Shown piece by piece: positions 7,577-18,320 of a DNA stretch of 64,000 nt. A program made the position numbers and the translations under genes. Source of the DNA: JAWLAT01 sp041395325 (GTDB taxonomy: Bacteria; Pseudomonadota; Gammaproteobacteria; Xanthomonadales; SZUA-5). Location of the stretch: NCBI GenBank assembly GCA_041395325.1, contig JAWLAT010000009.1, positions 62,001 to 126,000 on the forward strand. Reading direction: 5' to 3'. The first letter of the stretch is position 1. Each line of letters opens with the position of its first letter. Under the pieces are notes generated by a model that did no database searches, had not been told where the DNA came from, and saw nothing but the letters and a program-made list of their open reading frames with translations.

Positions 7577-9261
7577 TGGCCACGCTGTCTGAGGTCGAAC
7601 GGATCAAGGCTGCCAGCGACGGCCTGCGCGGCAGTCTGGCGTTGAGTCTGGACGATGCCCCCACGGCCGGCTTGCGCGAGGACGACCAGCAGCTGATCAA
7701 GCTGCACGGCATCTATCAACAGGACGACCGCGACCAGCGCGAGGCGCGTCGCCAACGCAAGCTGGAGCCGGCCTACAGCTTCATGATCCGGGTGCGGCTG
7801 CCGGCCGGCATCTGCAGCACCGGGCAATGGCTGACGATGGATGCGCTGGCCAGCGAGCACGGCGACGGCAGCCTCAAGCTGACCACCCGGCAGACCTTCG
7901 AGCTGCAGGGTGTGATCAAGGAATCGCTGCGACCCACGCTGCAGGCCATGGACCGGGCCCTGCTCGATGCCATCGCCGCCTGCGGCGACGTCAATCGCAA
8001 TGTGATTGCCGGTGCGGCGCCGGATCGGCCCGCCTTGCAGGCGCGGTTGCAGGCCGATGCGGTGGCGCTGAGCGAACATTTCCTGCCGGCCACGCGGGCC
8101 TATCACGAGATCTTTCTGGGGGCAGAACGGGTCGCCGGCGGCGAGCCCGAGCCGATCTACGGTCCAACCTATCTGCCCCGCAAGTTCAAGACGGTCATCG
8201 CGGTGCCACCGCGCAACGACGTCGATCTGTATGCGCACGACCTGGGCTTCGTCGCCATCTGCGAGGGCGACGAATTGCTCGGCTACAACCTGTGCGTCGG
8301 TGGTGGCATGGGCACCAGCCATGGCGAACCCAGCACCTATCCGCGCGTAGCGACCGTGCTGGGCTTTCTGCCGGCCACGCAGCTGTTGCCGGTGGCTGAA
8401 GCGGTGGTGACCTTGCAGCGCGACCATGGCGACCGCAGCAATCGCAAGCAGGCGCGCCTGAAATACACGCTGGACCGGCTCGGCACCGACCACTTCCTGG
8501 CGCTGCTGAACGAACGGCTGGGTGAGGCCCTGCAACCCGCCAGACCCTACGCCTTCAGCGAGCGCGGTGATGCCTTCGGTTGGCAGGCGGCCGGCGACGG
8601 ACGCTGGTGGCTGACGCTGCGCATCGAGGGCGGCCGCCTGCGCGATGCCGGCGAGCAGCGTGCCCGCAGCGCACTGCGCGAGATTGCCAGCCGCTTCGAC
8701 CTGCGCCTGCGGATCACGCCGAACCAGAACCTGAGCCTGATCGATGTACGCGACACCGATCGAGCGGCCATCGACGCGGTGCTCGAGGGCCATGGCTGCG
8801 CGCCACAGGCGCTCAGTCCGCTGCGCCGCGATGCGCTGGCCTGCGTGGCGCTGCCGCTGTGTCCGCTGGCGATGGCCGAGGCCGAGCGCTGGCTGCCGCA
8901 GTTTGCACCGCGCGTGGAAGCCCTGCTGGCGCAGCATGGGCTGGCTGACGAGTCAGTCGGTTTGCGCATCACCGGCTGTCCCAATGGCTGTGCGCGACCC
9001 TATCTGGCCGAGATCGGCCTGATCGGCAAGGCGCCGGGCCGCTACAACCTGCTGCTGGGCGGTGATCGGGTTGGCGAGCGGCTCAATGCGCTGTATCGCG
9101 AAAGCCTCGACGAGCCGGCGATTCTGGCCGAACTGGATCAGCTGTTCGGTCGCTGGGCAGCAGAGCGGCACAGCGGTGAGGGCTTCGGTGACTTCACCCG
9201 CCGCACAGGTCTGGTCGATGGCAGCAGTCCGCATCCCGCACCACGGAGGGAACCCGCATGA
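7576..9261 (+). CDS. cysI: Sulfite reductase hemoprotein beta subunit
   Basis: Siroheme/4Fe-4S subunit that reduces sulfite to sulfide with six electrons. It has 561 residues. The four cluster ligands are visible: Cys423 and Cys429 (CVALPLCPLAMAEAERW) and Cys468 and Cys472 (TGCPNGCARP), the same 6/39/4 spacing as E. coli CysI. The ATG at 7576 shares one base with the cysJ stop; a longer frame upstream lies inside cysJ and is rejected. The 3' end overlaps cysH by an ATGA. Confidence 0.95.
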   Translation: MATLSEVERIKAASDGLRGSLALSLDDAPTAGLREDDQQLIKLHGIYQQDDRDQREARRQRKLEPAYSFMIRVRLPAGICSTGQWLTMDALASEHGDGSLKLTTRQTFELQGVIKESLRPTLQAMDRALLDAIAACGDVNRNVIAGAAPDRPALQARLQADAVALSEHFLPATRAYHEIFLGAERVAGGEPEPIYGPTYLPRKFKTVIAVPPRNDVDLYAHDLGFVAICEGDELLGYNLCVGGGMGTSHGEPSTYPRVATVLGFLPATQLLPVAEAVVTLQRDHGDRSNRKQARLKYTLDRLGTDHFLALLNERLGEALQPARPYAFSERGDAFGWQAAGDGRWWLTLRIEGGRLRDAGEQRARSALREIASRFDLRLRITPNQNLSLIDVRDTDRAAIDAVLEGHGCAPQALSPLRRDALACVALPLCPLAMAEAERWLPQFAPRVEALLAQHGLADESVGLRITGCPNGCARPYLAEIGLIGKAPGRYNLLLGGDRVGERLNALYRESLDEPAILAELDQLFGRWAAERHSGEGFGDFTRRTGLVDGSSPHPAPRREPA

Positions 9262-10031
9262 GCCTGCCTTGCGAATGTCTGGATCGCACAGCGATCGACG
9301 CCACTGACGTGCTGACTGCCAGCGACGACTGGCGCGTGCCGGTCGGGGCTGATGAGCTGAGCCGTCACAACGATCATCTGACGCAACTGGACGCCGAGCA
9401 GCGCGTGGCCTGGGCTCTGCGCAACCTGCCCGGTCAGCATGTGCTGAGCTCCAGCTTCGGGGCGCAATCGGCCGTGTTGCTGCATCTGGTCACGCAGCAG
9501 GCACCGGGTCTGCCGGTGGTGCTGGTCGATACCGGATATCTGTTTCCGGAAACCTATCGCTTCATCGACCAGTTGGTGGAGCGCCTGCATCTGAACCTGG
9601 TCATCGCCCGCCCAGCGCACTCACCGGCCTGGTATCGGGCACGCCATGGCGAGCTGTGGACGCAAGGTCTGGCCGGCATCGAGCAGTACAACCGTCTGCA
9701 CAAGGTCGAGCCGATGCAGCGCACGCTGGCCGATTTGGACTGCGGCACCTGGATCGCCGGTCTGCGGCGGGATCAGTCGCAGTCGCGTGCCGCATTGCAG
9801 CCGCTGGCGCGTCAGCACGGGCGCTACAAGCTGCATCCGCTGCTGGACTGGAATGATCGACAGATCGGGCGCTATCTGCAGACTCACCGCTTGCCCTACC
9901 ACCCGCTGTGGGACGAGGGCTATGTCTCGATCGGTGATGTGCATACGACGGCCCGACTGGGCGAGGGCATGACCGCCGAGCAAACGCGCTTCTTCGGGCT
10001 CAAGCGTGAATGCGGGCTGCACGAGGGCTGA
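9258..10031 (+). CDS. cysH: Phosphoadenylyl-sulfate (PAPS) reductase
   Basis: Thioredoxin-dependent reduction of PAPS to sulfite, which feeds CysJI. It has 257 residues. Visible features: SSSFGAQSAV (PP-loop), DTGYLFPET, DCGTWIAGLRRDQS, and the C-terminal ECGLHEG with the catalytic Cys. The paired-Cys motifs of 4Fe-4S APS reductases are absent, and KVEPMQR is present in their place, so PAPS rather than APS is the expected substrate. It is translationally coupled to cysI (ATGA). cysDN and cysC are not in the window. Confidence 0.93.
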   Translation: MSLPCECLDRTAIDATDVLTASDDWRVPVGADELSRHNDHLTQLDAEQRVAWALRNLPGQHVLSSSFGAQSAVLLHLVTQQAPGLPVVLVDTGYLFPETYRFIDQLVERLHLNLVIARPAHSPAWYRARHGELWTQGLAGIEQYNRLHKVEPMQRTLADLDCGTWIAGLRRDQSQSRAALQPLARQHGRYKLHPLLDWNDRQIGRYLQTHRLPYHPLWDEGYVSIGDVHTTARLGEGMTAEQTRFFGLKRECGLHEG

Positions 10032-10102
10032 TATTCAGCGACCAGCCAGACAGCGAGGCGGAGTCTGCAAGGGCATCGCCTGGATGCACACCGGAGCCTG
10101 TC

Positions 10103-10519
10103 ATGAGTGCTGCTGCCGCCATGGCCCACACCGATCCCCGGGTCGACATCAACACCACCCCGCTGGTCGACGTGATGCTGGTCCTGTTGATCATCTTCAT
10201 GATCACCGCACCTTTGCTGTCCCACCGGGTCGACGCGATTCTGCCGCAACCTGGCCCACCGAAACCGCAACCGGACACGCCGATTGAGGTGTCGCTGCGC
10301 AGTATCGGTGGCCAGTGGCAGCTGTACTGGGACGGCGAAGCCGTGTCGAATGCGGCGCTGACGACGCGACTGCAGCAAACGGCCCGACTGGAATCACCGC
10401 CGCCGGTGCTGCTGCGAGCCGACGACACGGTGCCCTATCAGCGGGTCACCGACACGCTGGCGCTGGCACAGCAGTCCGGACTGCGGGCGTTGACCATCGA
10501 TCCGCTGGCGCCGCAATAG
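10103..10519 (+). CDS. ExbD/TolR-family biopolymer transport protein
   Basis: A 138-residue inner-membrane protein with one N-terminal transmembrane helix (about residues 22-42) carrying the conserved Asp of the proton channel in the motif PLVDVMLVLLIIFMIT, then a periplasmic domain ending in a typical ADxxVPYQRV-type segment. The ATG at 10103 has GGAG about 10 bp upstream. ExbD works with ExbB and TonB to energise outer-membrane receptors, but no exbB or tonB is adjacent. It lies 71 bp after cysH and may be co-transcribed. A TonB-dependent receptor sits 28 kb away. Confidence 0.85.
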   Translation: MSAAAAMAHTDPRVDINTTPLVDVMLVLLIIFMITAPLLSHRVDAILPQPGPPKPQPDTPIEVSLRSIGGQWQLYWDGEAVSNAALTTRLQQTARLESPPPVLLRADDTVPYQRVTDTLALAQQSGLRALTIDPLAPQ

Positions 10520-10857
10520 CGGCAAGGACAGGGCGGTCGCCGGAAGCGCAATCCGGCGGCTCGCTGTTGCGCCTTGCGCGCCCGGGTCGATCGCGAATCC
10601 CGATGCGGTCGCTCAGCGCCAAGCCGCAGGCCGGATCGTGACAGCCGTCGGCATCGCGTCATCAGGTGCCGTCTTCGCAAGAATTAAGTCGCTCGCGCTC
10701 GAATAAGGCTTGCCTGTTTCGAAAAGGCCTCTGAGACTTGTCGGATCAACGCGTAGTACTTCATTTTTTCCGCGCGCGTGGACTGCGGCGATGTGCGCAG
10801 AATGCAGCGCCGGCCGTCTGATCGTTCCTGTTCTGCTTCTCGCAAAGGCGATTCAAT
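10520..10857. other. Intergenic region, no gene seen
   Basis: A 338-bp gap. The stretch at about 10680-10770 is more AT-rich than its surroundings and may contain the promoter of the secreted protein downstream, but no good -35/-10 pair can be named. No terminator with a T-run was seen. Confidence 0.5.
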
Positions 10858-12126
10858 ATGCTGGCACGCACATACTTCGTCGTCGTCCTGTTGCTCGGCG
10901 CCGGTGCGCTGCACGCGCAAAGCACGATGACCATCGACGGCAGCTGCACTTTTCAGCTGGCGACCACCGGTTCGGCCGTCGATGTCAATCCGAACAACGG
11001 CAATGTGGCGGTGACCAGCCTGAACGGCATCAACTGCTCCACCGGTGCGCCGGGCGTGGACTTGACGCTGCCGACGACGGCGCCGATCAACAGCAGCTTT
11101 CAGGTCTCCTGGAATGCCACTGGCACCACTGGATCGACGCCATGCACCGCCTCCGGCGGCGGATTGTCGAACTGGTCGGCACAGGGACCGCTGCTCCCCA
11201 GCGGTGAGGTCACTTTGACCGCGCCAAACATCCTGGCCACCAATGTGCCATTCACGATCACCTGCACCACCGCGTCCGGTACCGTGCAGGACACGCAGAC
11301 GATGAGTTTCAACGGCGAAGGGCCGTTCGTGGATCTGATTGCGACGCCCTCGTCGGTCACCCTGGGTCAGTTCATCACGCTGACCTGGCATAGCAGTGGC
11401 ACCACCAGCGCCACGCCCTGCACCCCATCTGGCGGTGGCACCAGCAACTGGGCCTCGCTGGGCCCATTGGGGCCCTCGGGAAGCACCACGGTAACCCCGA
11501 CCTCAACCGGGCAAGTCACCTTCGCCCTGACCTGTGCCACCACGGCAGGGGCCCTGTCTGACCAGGAAAGCGTCACCGTGAGTTCGCCGCCGCCAACATG
11601 CGCGGGAGTCACCCCGCTGCCGGGGATCTCTCCCGGGACACCGGCGACGTGGCCGGCCATCTATGGCCAACCTTTCCCGGAACCCTTCAATGAACAGAGG
11701 CAGATTTCGGTCAGTCAGGGCGTTACTCGCGTGATCAGCTTCGTCGCACCGAGTCCCGGCCAGATCATTGTCAGCAAACCGGTCAACCCGACACTGACCA
11801 TGACTTACACGTTCCTCACCGTGGGATCCGCCGAGGTCGCCGCGGTCTCCACGATCAGTGAGTGTCCGAATGATTTCCGCCAGAGCGTCCTGAATACCTC
11901 GACCAACAAATGCTACAGAGGCCCTGTCGGTCGGCCGGGGCTGAACATCTCTCTGGTCAACAGCGGCACCGGATTCTGCAACCTGACACCGGGACGGACC
12001 TACTATCTGAACATTCATGTCGGATCGTCGAGTTCGCCAGATGGCACCGGCGCGTACTGCACCGAGCCTGTGTGCACTTTCTTTGGCGGTGTTCTCAACA
12101 GCTTCGTTGACGAACCCGAAGATTGA
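10858..12126 (+). CDS. Secreted protein with two Cys-containing tandem repeats, unknown function
   Basis: A 422-residue exported protein; signal peptide about residues 1-20 with an AxA-type site (LHAQ). Two related segments of about 75 residues (roughly 80-155 and 165-240) each contain a pattern like SGTTxxTPC, SGGGxSNW, LGPLxPSG and a later TC, suggesting Ig-like domains with one intradomain disulfide. A different Cys-rich C-terminal part follows (about 250-422), with CPND, NKCYRG, FCNLTPGRTYYLN and CTEPVC. Composition is rich in Thr/Ser/Gly. AAGG precedes the ATG. I do not recognise a named family; a surface or secreted adhesin-like role is possible. It is bounded downstream by a strong hairpin. 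Confidence 0.7.
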   Translation: MLARTYFVVVLLLGAGALHAQSTMTIDGSCTFQLATTGSAVDVNPNNGNVAVTSLNGINCSTGAPGVDLTLPTTAPINSSFQVSWNATGTTGSTPCTASGGGLSNWSAQGPLLPSGEVTLTAPNILATNVPFTITCTTASGTVQDTQTMSFNGEGPFVDLIATPSSVTLGQFITLTWHSSGTTSATPCTPSGGGTSNWASLGPLGPSGSTTVTPTSTGQVTFALTCATTAGALSDQESVTVSSPPPTCAGVTPLPGISPGTPATWPAIYGQPFPEPFNEQRQISVSQGVTRVISFVAPSPGQIIVSKPVNPTLTMTYTFLTVGSAEVAAVSTISECPNDFRQSVLNTSTNKCYRGPVGRPGLNISLVNSGTGFCNLTPGRTYYLNIHVGSSSSPDGTGAYCTEPVCTFFGGVLNSFVDEPED

Positions 12127-12203
12127 TTCGGGAACAACGGATCCACGCTGCCATGGGCGGTCCTGACACCGGACCGCATCCTGCTCGAGGATGGGTGGCC
12201 AAC

Positions 12204-12223
12204 CGACCGGTGCGAACCGGTCG
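12204..12223. terminator. Hairpin between converging genes
   Basis: Perfect 8-bp stem (CGACCGGT / ACCGGTCG) with a GCGA tetraloop, lying between the 3' ends of the secreted protein and the small minus-strand membrane protein. There is no T-run, so it is either a weak terminator or an mRNA 3'-end stabiliser. Confidence 0.4.
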
Positions 12224-12233
12224 CCTGGCCTGA

Positions 12234-12428
12234 TCAATCGGGCGGGCGTTCGGCCGGCAAGCCGGACGTCCCGCCTTGGGAAGGGACGACAGGCTCGGGA
12301 TCCCCGAGCGTCGAAGTGGTGAGCTCCTCGACCCCTGGCGCCTGGTGCCACCACCACAGGGCCAGACCGATGCCGCCTAGAAGCACCAGCATCAGACGAA
12401 TCAGCAGCGCTCGGCGCAGTGGCGTCAT
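12234..12428 (-). CDS. Possible small single-pass membrane protein
   Basis: A 64-codon frame. It starts MTPLRRALLIRL, has a hydrophobic segment at about residues 8-27 followed by WWWH, then a Pro/Gly/Thr-rich tail. Positive residues before the helix suggest an N-in, C-out orientation. No homologue is recognised and there is no strong ribosome-binding site, so this could be a chance frame. The flanking sequence holds no better candidate. Confidence 0.4.
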   Translation of the reverse strand: MTPLRRALLIRLMLVLLGGIGLALWWWHQAPGVEELTTSTLGDPEPVVPSQGGTSGLPAERPPD

Positions 12429-12607
12429 GACGGGCAGACCAAGAGTCGTTGCGCACAGTGTAGTCCCGCTGACAGCGCTTACCGCGTAAGCCGAGTGCAG
12501 CAGGCGCGTTGTGGGTTAAGCTTTGTCGCTGGTGCGAGGGCCGACCGGTGGACTACCGGTGGACAGGGGCAGCGCCATCGCGACACCGATGAGGGAGGAG
12601 TGAGGCT

Positions 12608-13354
12608 GTGGCAGCATCTGGAACGCCCGTCCGCAGTGGCAAGCCACTGTTGCGTTATTCACTGCAGGCCAGCATGCGCAAGCTGGCTGAGCATCGGCCA
12701 CTGGCGCCGCAACCCGAGCACGTAGAACGATTCCTGCAGCTGTGCCATTGGCGCCGCTACCCGTCCAAGGCACCGATCATTCGTCCCGGTGATGTGGCCA
12801 ACACGCTGTACTACGTGGTCGACGGTTCGCTGGCGGTCATGACCGAGGATGAGGAAGGTCGCGAGCTGATCCTGGCCTACGTCAGCGCCGGGGACTACAT
12901 CGGCGAGATGGGCCTGTTCATGGAGGCCGAAAAGCGCGAGGTGCTGGTGCGCACCCGAACGCCCTGCGAACTGGCCGAGATCAGCTACGAACGCCTGTTC
13001 CAGCTCTTCGATGGTCCGCTCAAGGACGAGTGCCCTCGCATACTGTTTGCCATCGCCACGCAGATCACCACGCGGTTGCTGCACACCTCGCGCAAGGCTT
13101 CGCGTCTGGCCTTCATGGATGTGACCAGTCGAGTGGCTCGCACGCTGATCGATCTGTGTTCAGAGCCCGATGCGATGTCGCATCCGGATGGCACCCAGAT
13201 CCGCATCTCGCGTCAGGAGATCAGCCGGATCGTCGGCTGTTCGCGCGAGATGGTGGGTCGCGTTCTCAAGCAGCTGGAGGAAGAGGGCAAGATTTCGGTC
13301 TCGGGCAAGACCATCGTGGTCTTCGGTCAGCAGGCGCAGCAACCGCTGCAATAG
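12608..13354 (+). CDS. clp: Clp-type CRP/FNR family transcription regulator
   Basis: A 248-residue cyclic-nucleotide-domain regulator with a C-terminal helix-turn-helix. The start is GTG at 12608 behind GGAGGAG. The N-terminal beta-roll has GDYIGEMGLF (residues 95-104), then REVLVRTRT; Glu111 sits where E. coli CRP has the cAMP-contacting Ser83. The same Glu in Xanthomonas Clp is tied to c-di-GMP control instead of cAMP activation. The HTH is ISRQEISRIVGCSREMVGRV. Similarity to Xanthomonas Clp extends over AEISYERL and RKASRLAFMDVT. It is monocistronic in appearance and is the strongest taxonomic marker in the window. Confidence 0.88.
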   Translation: MAASGTPVRSGKPLLRYSLQASMRKLAEHRPLAPQPEHVERFLQLCHWRRYPSKAPIIRPGDVANTLYYVVDGSLAVMTEDEEGRELILAYVSAGDYIGEMGLFMEAEKREVLVRTRTPCELAEISYERLFQLFDGPLKDECPRILFAIATQITTRLLHTSRKASRLAFMDVTSRVARTLIDLCSEPDAMSHPDGTQIRISRQEISRIVGCSREMVGRVLKQLEEEGKISVSGKTIVVFGQQAQQPLQ

Positions 13355-13524
13355 CGATCCCATGATGCGACCGATGAGCGCAGCCGGCCATCGCCTCTGG
13401 ACGACTGGCCGCTGATCGGCCCGTACGGAGTTCAAACCGCGCCGTCGATTGCCACAGACCGGGCGACTGGCCGTGAGTCGGCATCGGGTAGGGTAATCCG
13501 CATCGTCGGCGGCTACATTGGGGC

Positions 13525-14166
13525 ATGGGCAGGCGCGGCCGACCACCAGCAGACGACCAACTCACGCCAGCCGAGTGGCGGGTCGTCGAGGCTGTCCGGC
13601 ATGGTCTGAGCAATCCACGCATTGCCCAACTGCAGGGCGTCAGTGTCGATGCGGTCAAGTTTCATGTCAGCAATGCCCTGCACAAGCTGGATCTGCCCGA
13701 TCGGCGTGCCTTGCGCGGCTGGTCAGGCGTTCGCCGCAGCAGTTCCTTGAGTCGGGAGTCCGGGAAGATGAGCGGGTCGGTGCAGTGGAGTGGACTGGGC
13801 CAGGTGGCCCGCAGCGTCAGCGACATCGAGCAGTCGCTGCACTTCTACGGTGAGCAGCTCGGTTTGCCGCTGCTCTATCGTTTCGGCGCGTTGGCCTTCT
13901 TCGATCTGGCCGGCGTTCGCCTGCTGTTGTCGCAGGCCGAGCAGGCCACCCCGGAATCGATCCTCTACCTGCGGGTCGGCGACATCCACGCGACTTGCGA
14001 GCAACTGCAGGCACGCGGCGTGACCTTCCTCAATGCGCCGCACCTGATCCATACGCATGCCGATGGCAGCGAGGAGTGGATGGCCTTCTTCAACGATCCC
14101 GATCAGCGCCCACTGGCACTGCAGAGTGTCGTCGCGCCGTCCGCGTCCGCACCGGCGCCGGAATGA
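13525..14166 (+). CDS. LuxR-type HTH fused to a VOC (glyoxalase-like) domain
   Basis: A 213-residue two-domain protein. Residues about 12-68 form a LuxR/GerE helix-turn-helix (LTPAEWRVVEAVRHGLSN, then VSVDAVKFHVSNALHKL). Residues about 85-205 form a vicinal-oxygen-chelate domain (VARSVSDIEQSLHFYGEQLGL, ending EEWMAFFNDPDQRPLAL). The first metal-ligand His expected in glyoxalases is Ala here (QVARS), so the VOC part may sense rather than catalyse. An internal ATG at the linker (MSGSVQW) could allow a VOC-only product. It converges with maeB. Confidence 0.8.
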   Translation: MGRRGRPPADDQLTPAEWRVVEAVRHGLSNPRIAQLQGVSVDAVKFHVSNALHKLDLPDRRALRGWSGVRRSSSLSRESGKMSGSVQWSGLGQVARSVSDIEQSLHFYGEQLGLPLLYRFGALAFFDLAGVRLLLSQAEQATPESILYLRVGDIHATCEQLQARGVTFLNAPHLIHTHADGSEEWMAFFNDPDQRPLALQSVVAPSASAPAPE

Positions 14167-14191
14167 TCCCAGGCCGGTGCGAGTCGGGTAC

Positions 14192-16489
<2,298 letters not shown>

Positions 16490-16617
16490 GAGACTCTCCC
16501 CAAGCCCTTGTGCGAGGGGCGCGATGGTATCACGCAGGTTCCGGCCACCTGCCGCTGGCTGGCCCGCAGGCGGTCAAGCGCAACCGGTCTGCTGATGGGT
16601 TTCAGACCGCTCGCAGT

Positions 16618-17598
16618 TCAGTCGAGTTGGGCGCGTCCCAGGGTATTGCGATCGGTGCCGAACCAGATGCTGTCGGTGACCGGATCATAGACGGCATGGC
16701 GGACCACACCGCCGCCGCCGGGCACCTCGATGCCCATGCCGAAGCGGGCCCGACGTGGATCGAAGCGCTGTAGCAAGTTGGGTTGCGGTGCCGTCTCGAA
16801 CAGCCAGGGATCGCCATTGGCATCAATGGCCATCGCATAGGGCAGCGAGGGTGTCGAGGGCAAAGGCCACTCGATGACCTCGTTGCTGTGCGGGTCGTAG
16901 CGTCCCAACTTGCTCTGGCTGAAATCGCCGTACCAGATCACGCCGTCGTGATCGATGCCCAGCCGCCGCGGCCGGCTGGCTGGATCCGGCAACTCGACTT
17001 CGCGAATCTGGCCGTCCTGCAGACCGACGCGAACCAGCTTGGCGGCGCCAAACAGCACCGCCCAGGCGTCGCCCTCTGCGGTGGCGATGATGCCGTAGGG
17101 TCGCGACTGCGGCGTGGCCATTGGCGTCATGCGGATTTCGCCGCTGGCCGGGTCCAGATGGGCGATGGCATTGGCCATCTGCAACGTGAACCACAGCCCG
17201 CCGTGACCGTCCATGGCCATCGTGTGAGGGTCGGCTACGCGGGCACCTTCGGGCACCGGGACTTCGATGGTTTGCTGCAACAAACCGGCGTCGTCAAAGC
17301 GCAGCAGCGTGCCATTGCCATTGCCGGCGACCCAGATCTGTCCCCGGTGATCAACCAGCACCGAATGCGGTCGGGTCTTCGGCGGCAGCTCGTAGCGCTC
17401 GAATTGCTCGCTGTCGGGATCGAACACCGCCAGATAGTTGCCGGCCTGTCCAACGAACCAGATTCGGCCGTCCGGGGCCACTGAGGGATCGCGCGGACGG
17501 GTGTTCTCCCAGGGGACCGGCCATTCGCGGATCTCGGCCGCTTGTGCCGTCAGCGCCAGACACGCGAGCAGGATTCCGAACAGGCTTCGCAGGCTCAT
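16618..17598 (-). CDS. Secreted Vgb-like (streptogramin-lyase family) beta-propeller
   Basis: A 326-residue protein with a signal peptide (about 1-20, LTAQAA), so exported. Repeats of the type GxIWFVG/GQIWVAG/GGLWFTL/GVIWYGD recur about every 40-45 residues, the blade pattern of the Vgb/SMP-30-like propeller. True virginiamycin B lyases are cytoplasmic, so a periplasmic propeller of unknown ligand is more likely than antibiotic inactivation. It sits 128 bp upstream of maeB in the same direction and 89 bp after tdk. Confidence 0.75.
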   Translation of the reverse strand: MSLRSLFGILLACLALTAQAAEIREWPVPWENTRPRDPSVAPDGRIWFVGQAGNYLAVFDPDSEQFERYELPPKTRPHSVLVDHRGQIWVAGNGNGTLLRFDDAGLLQQTIEVPVPEGARVADPHTMAMDGHGGLWFTLQMANAIAHLDPASGEIRMTPMATPQSRPYGIIATAEGDAWAVLFGAAKLVRVGLQDGQIREVELPDPASRPRRLGIDHDGVIWYGDFSQSKLGRYDPHSNEVIEWPLPSTPSLPYAMAIDANGDPWLFETAPQPNLLQRFDPRRARFGMGIEVPGGGGVVRHAVYDPVTDSIWFGTDRNTLGRAQLD

Positions 17599-17687
17599 CG
17601 GTGACTCCGTGCAGCGTCATCGAACACCGATGATAGCGGTGCGTTGCGAGCGACCCAAGGCGCGCGGCGGCACCTGATGGACTTCGT

Positions 17688-18317
17688 TCAGCCTTCGCTG
17701 CCAAACAGTCCCGGCTGCTTCAGCGGGATTTGGCTCTCGCCGGCGAAGATGCGCTTGAACTCGTGCCGGCTGACCGAGACGTAGCGTTCATTGCCACCGA
17801 TCTCCACCTGCGCACCGGCGGTCACGGCGCGACCTTGTTCATCGACGCGCACGACCATCGTGGCCTTCTTGCCGGTGTGGCAGATGGTCTTGATCTCCTG
17901 CAGTTCGTCGGCCCAGGCCAGCAGATAGCGACTGCCTTCAAACAACTCACCCTGGAAGTCGGTGCGCAGACCATAGGCCAACACGGGCACCCGTTCGCGA
18001 TCGACCACTTCGCTGAGTTGCCAGACCTGTGCCTTGGTCAGGAACTGCGACTCATCGACCAATACGCAATGCAGCGGGCCCCGGGTGGCGAGGTCGGCGC
18101 GGACAATCGCGTGCAGATCGTCGTCGGCCTCGAAGATGTGGCCGTTGGCTTCCAGGCCGATGCGCGAGCGCACCTTGCCAACGCCGGCACGGTCGTCCAG
18201 CTTCGGCGTCAGGATCAGCGTGCGCATGCCGCGCTCGTGGTAGTTGTGTGCCGACTGCAGCAGCGTCGTGGTCTTCCCGGCATTCATCGCCGAGTAGTAG
18301 AAATAGAGCTTGGCCAT
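17688..18317 (-). CDS. tdk: Thymidine kinase (type II), zinc site partly lost
   Basis: Phosphorylates thymidine to dTMP with ATP in the salvage pathway. It has 209 residues. Walker A is AMNAGKTT (10-17), the DESQF motif has catalytic Glu89, and the lasso region is IGGNERYVSV. In E. coli Tdk the lasso is zinc-bound through CHCG and YVSVCR. Here these are CHTG (Cys146 kept, Thr148) and YVSVSR (Ser183), so at least two of four ligands are missing and zinc binding is unlikely. Such loss may be lineage-typical. It lies 3 bp after the TPR protein gene. Confidence 0.92.
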   Translation of the reverse strand: MAKLYFYYSAMNAGKTTTLLQSAHNYHERGMRTLILTPKLDDRAGVGKVRSRIGLEANGHIFEADDDLHAIVRADLATRGPLHCVLVDESQFLTKAQVWQLSEVVDRERVPVLAYGLRTDFQGELFEGSRYLLAWADELQEIKTICHTGKKATMVVRVDEQGRAVTAGAQVEIGGNERYVSVSRHEFKRIFAGESQIPLKQPGLFGSEG

Positions 18318-18320
18318 CGC

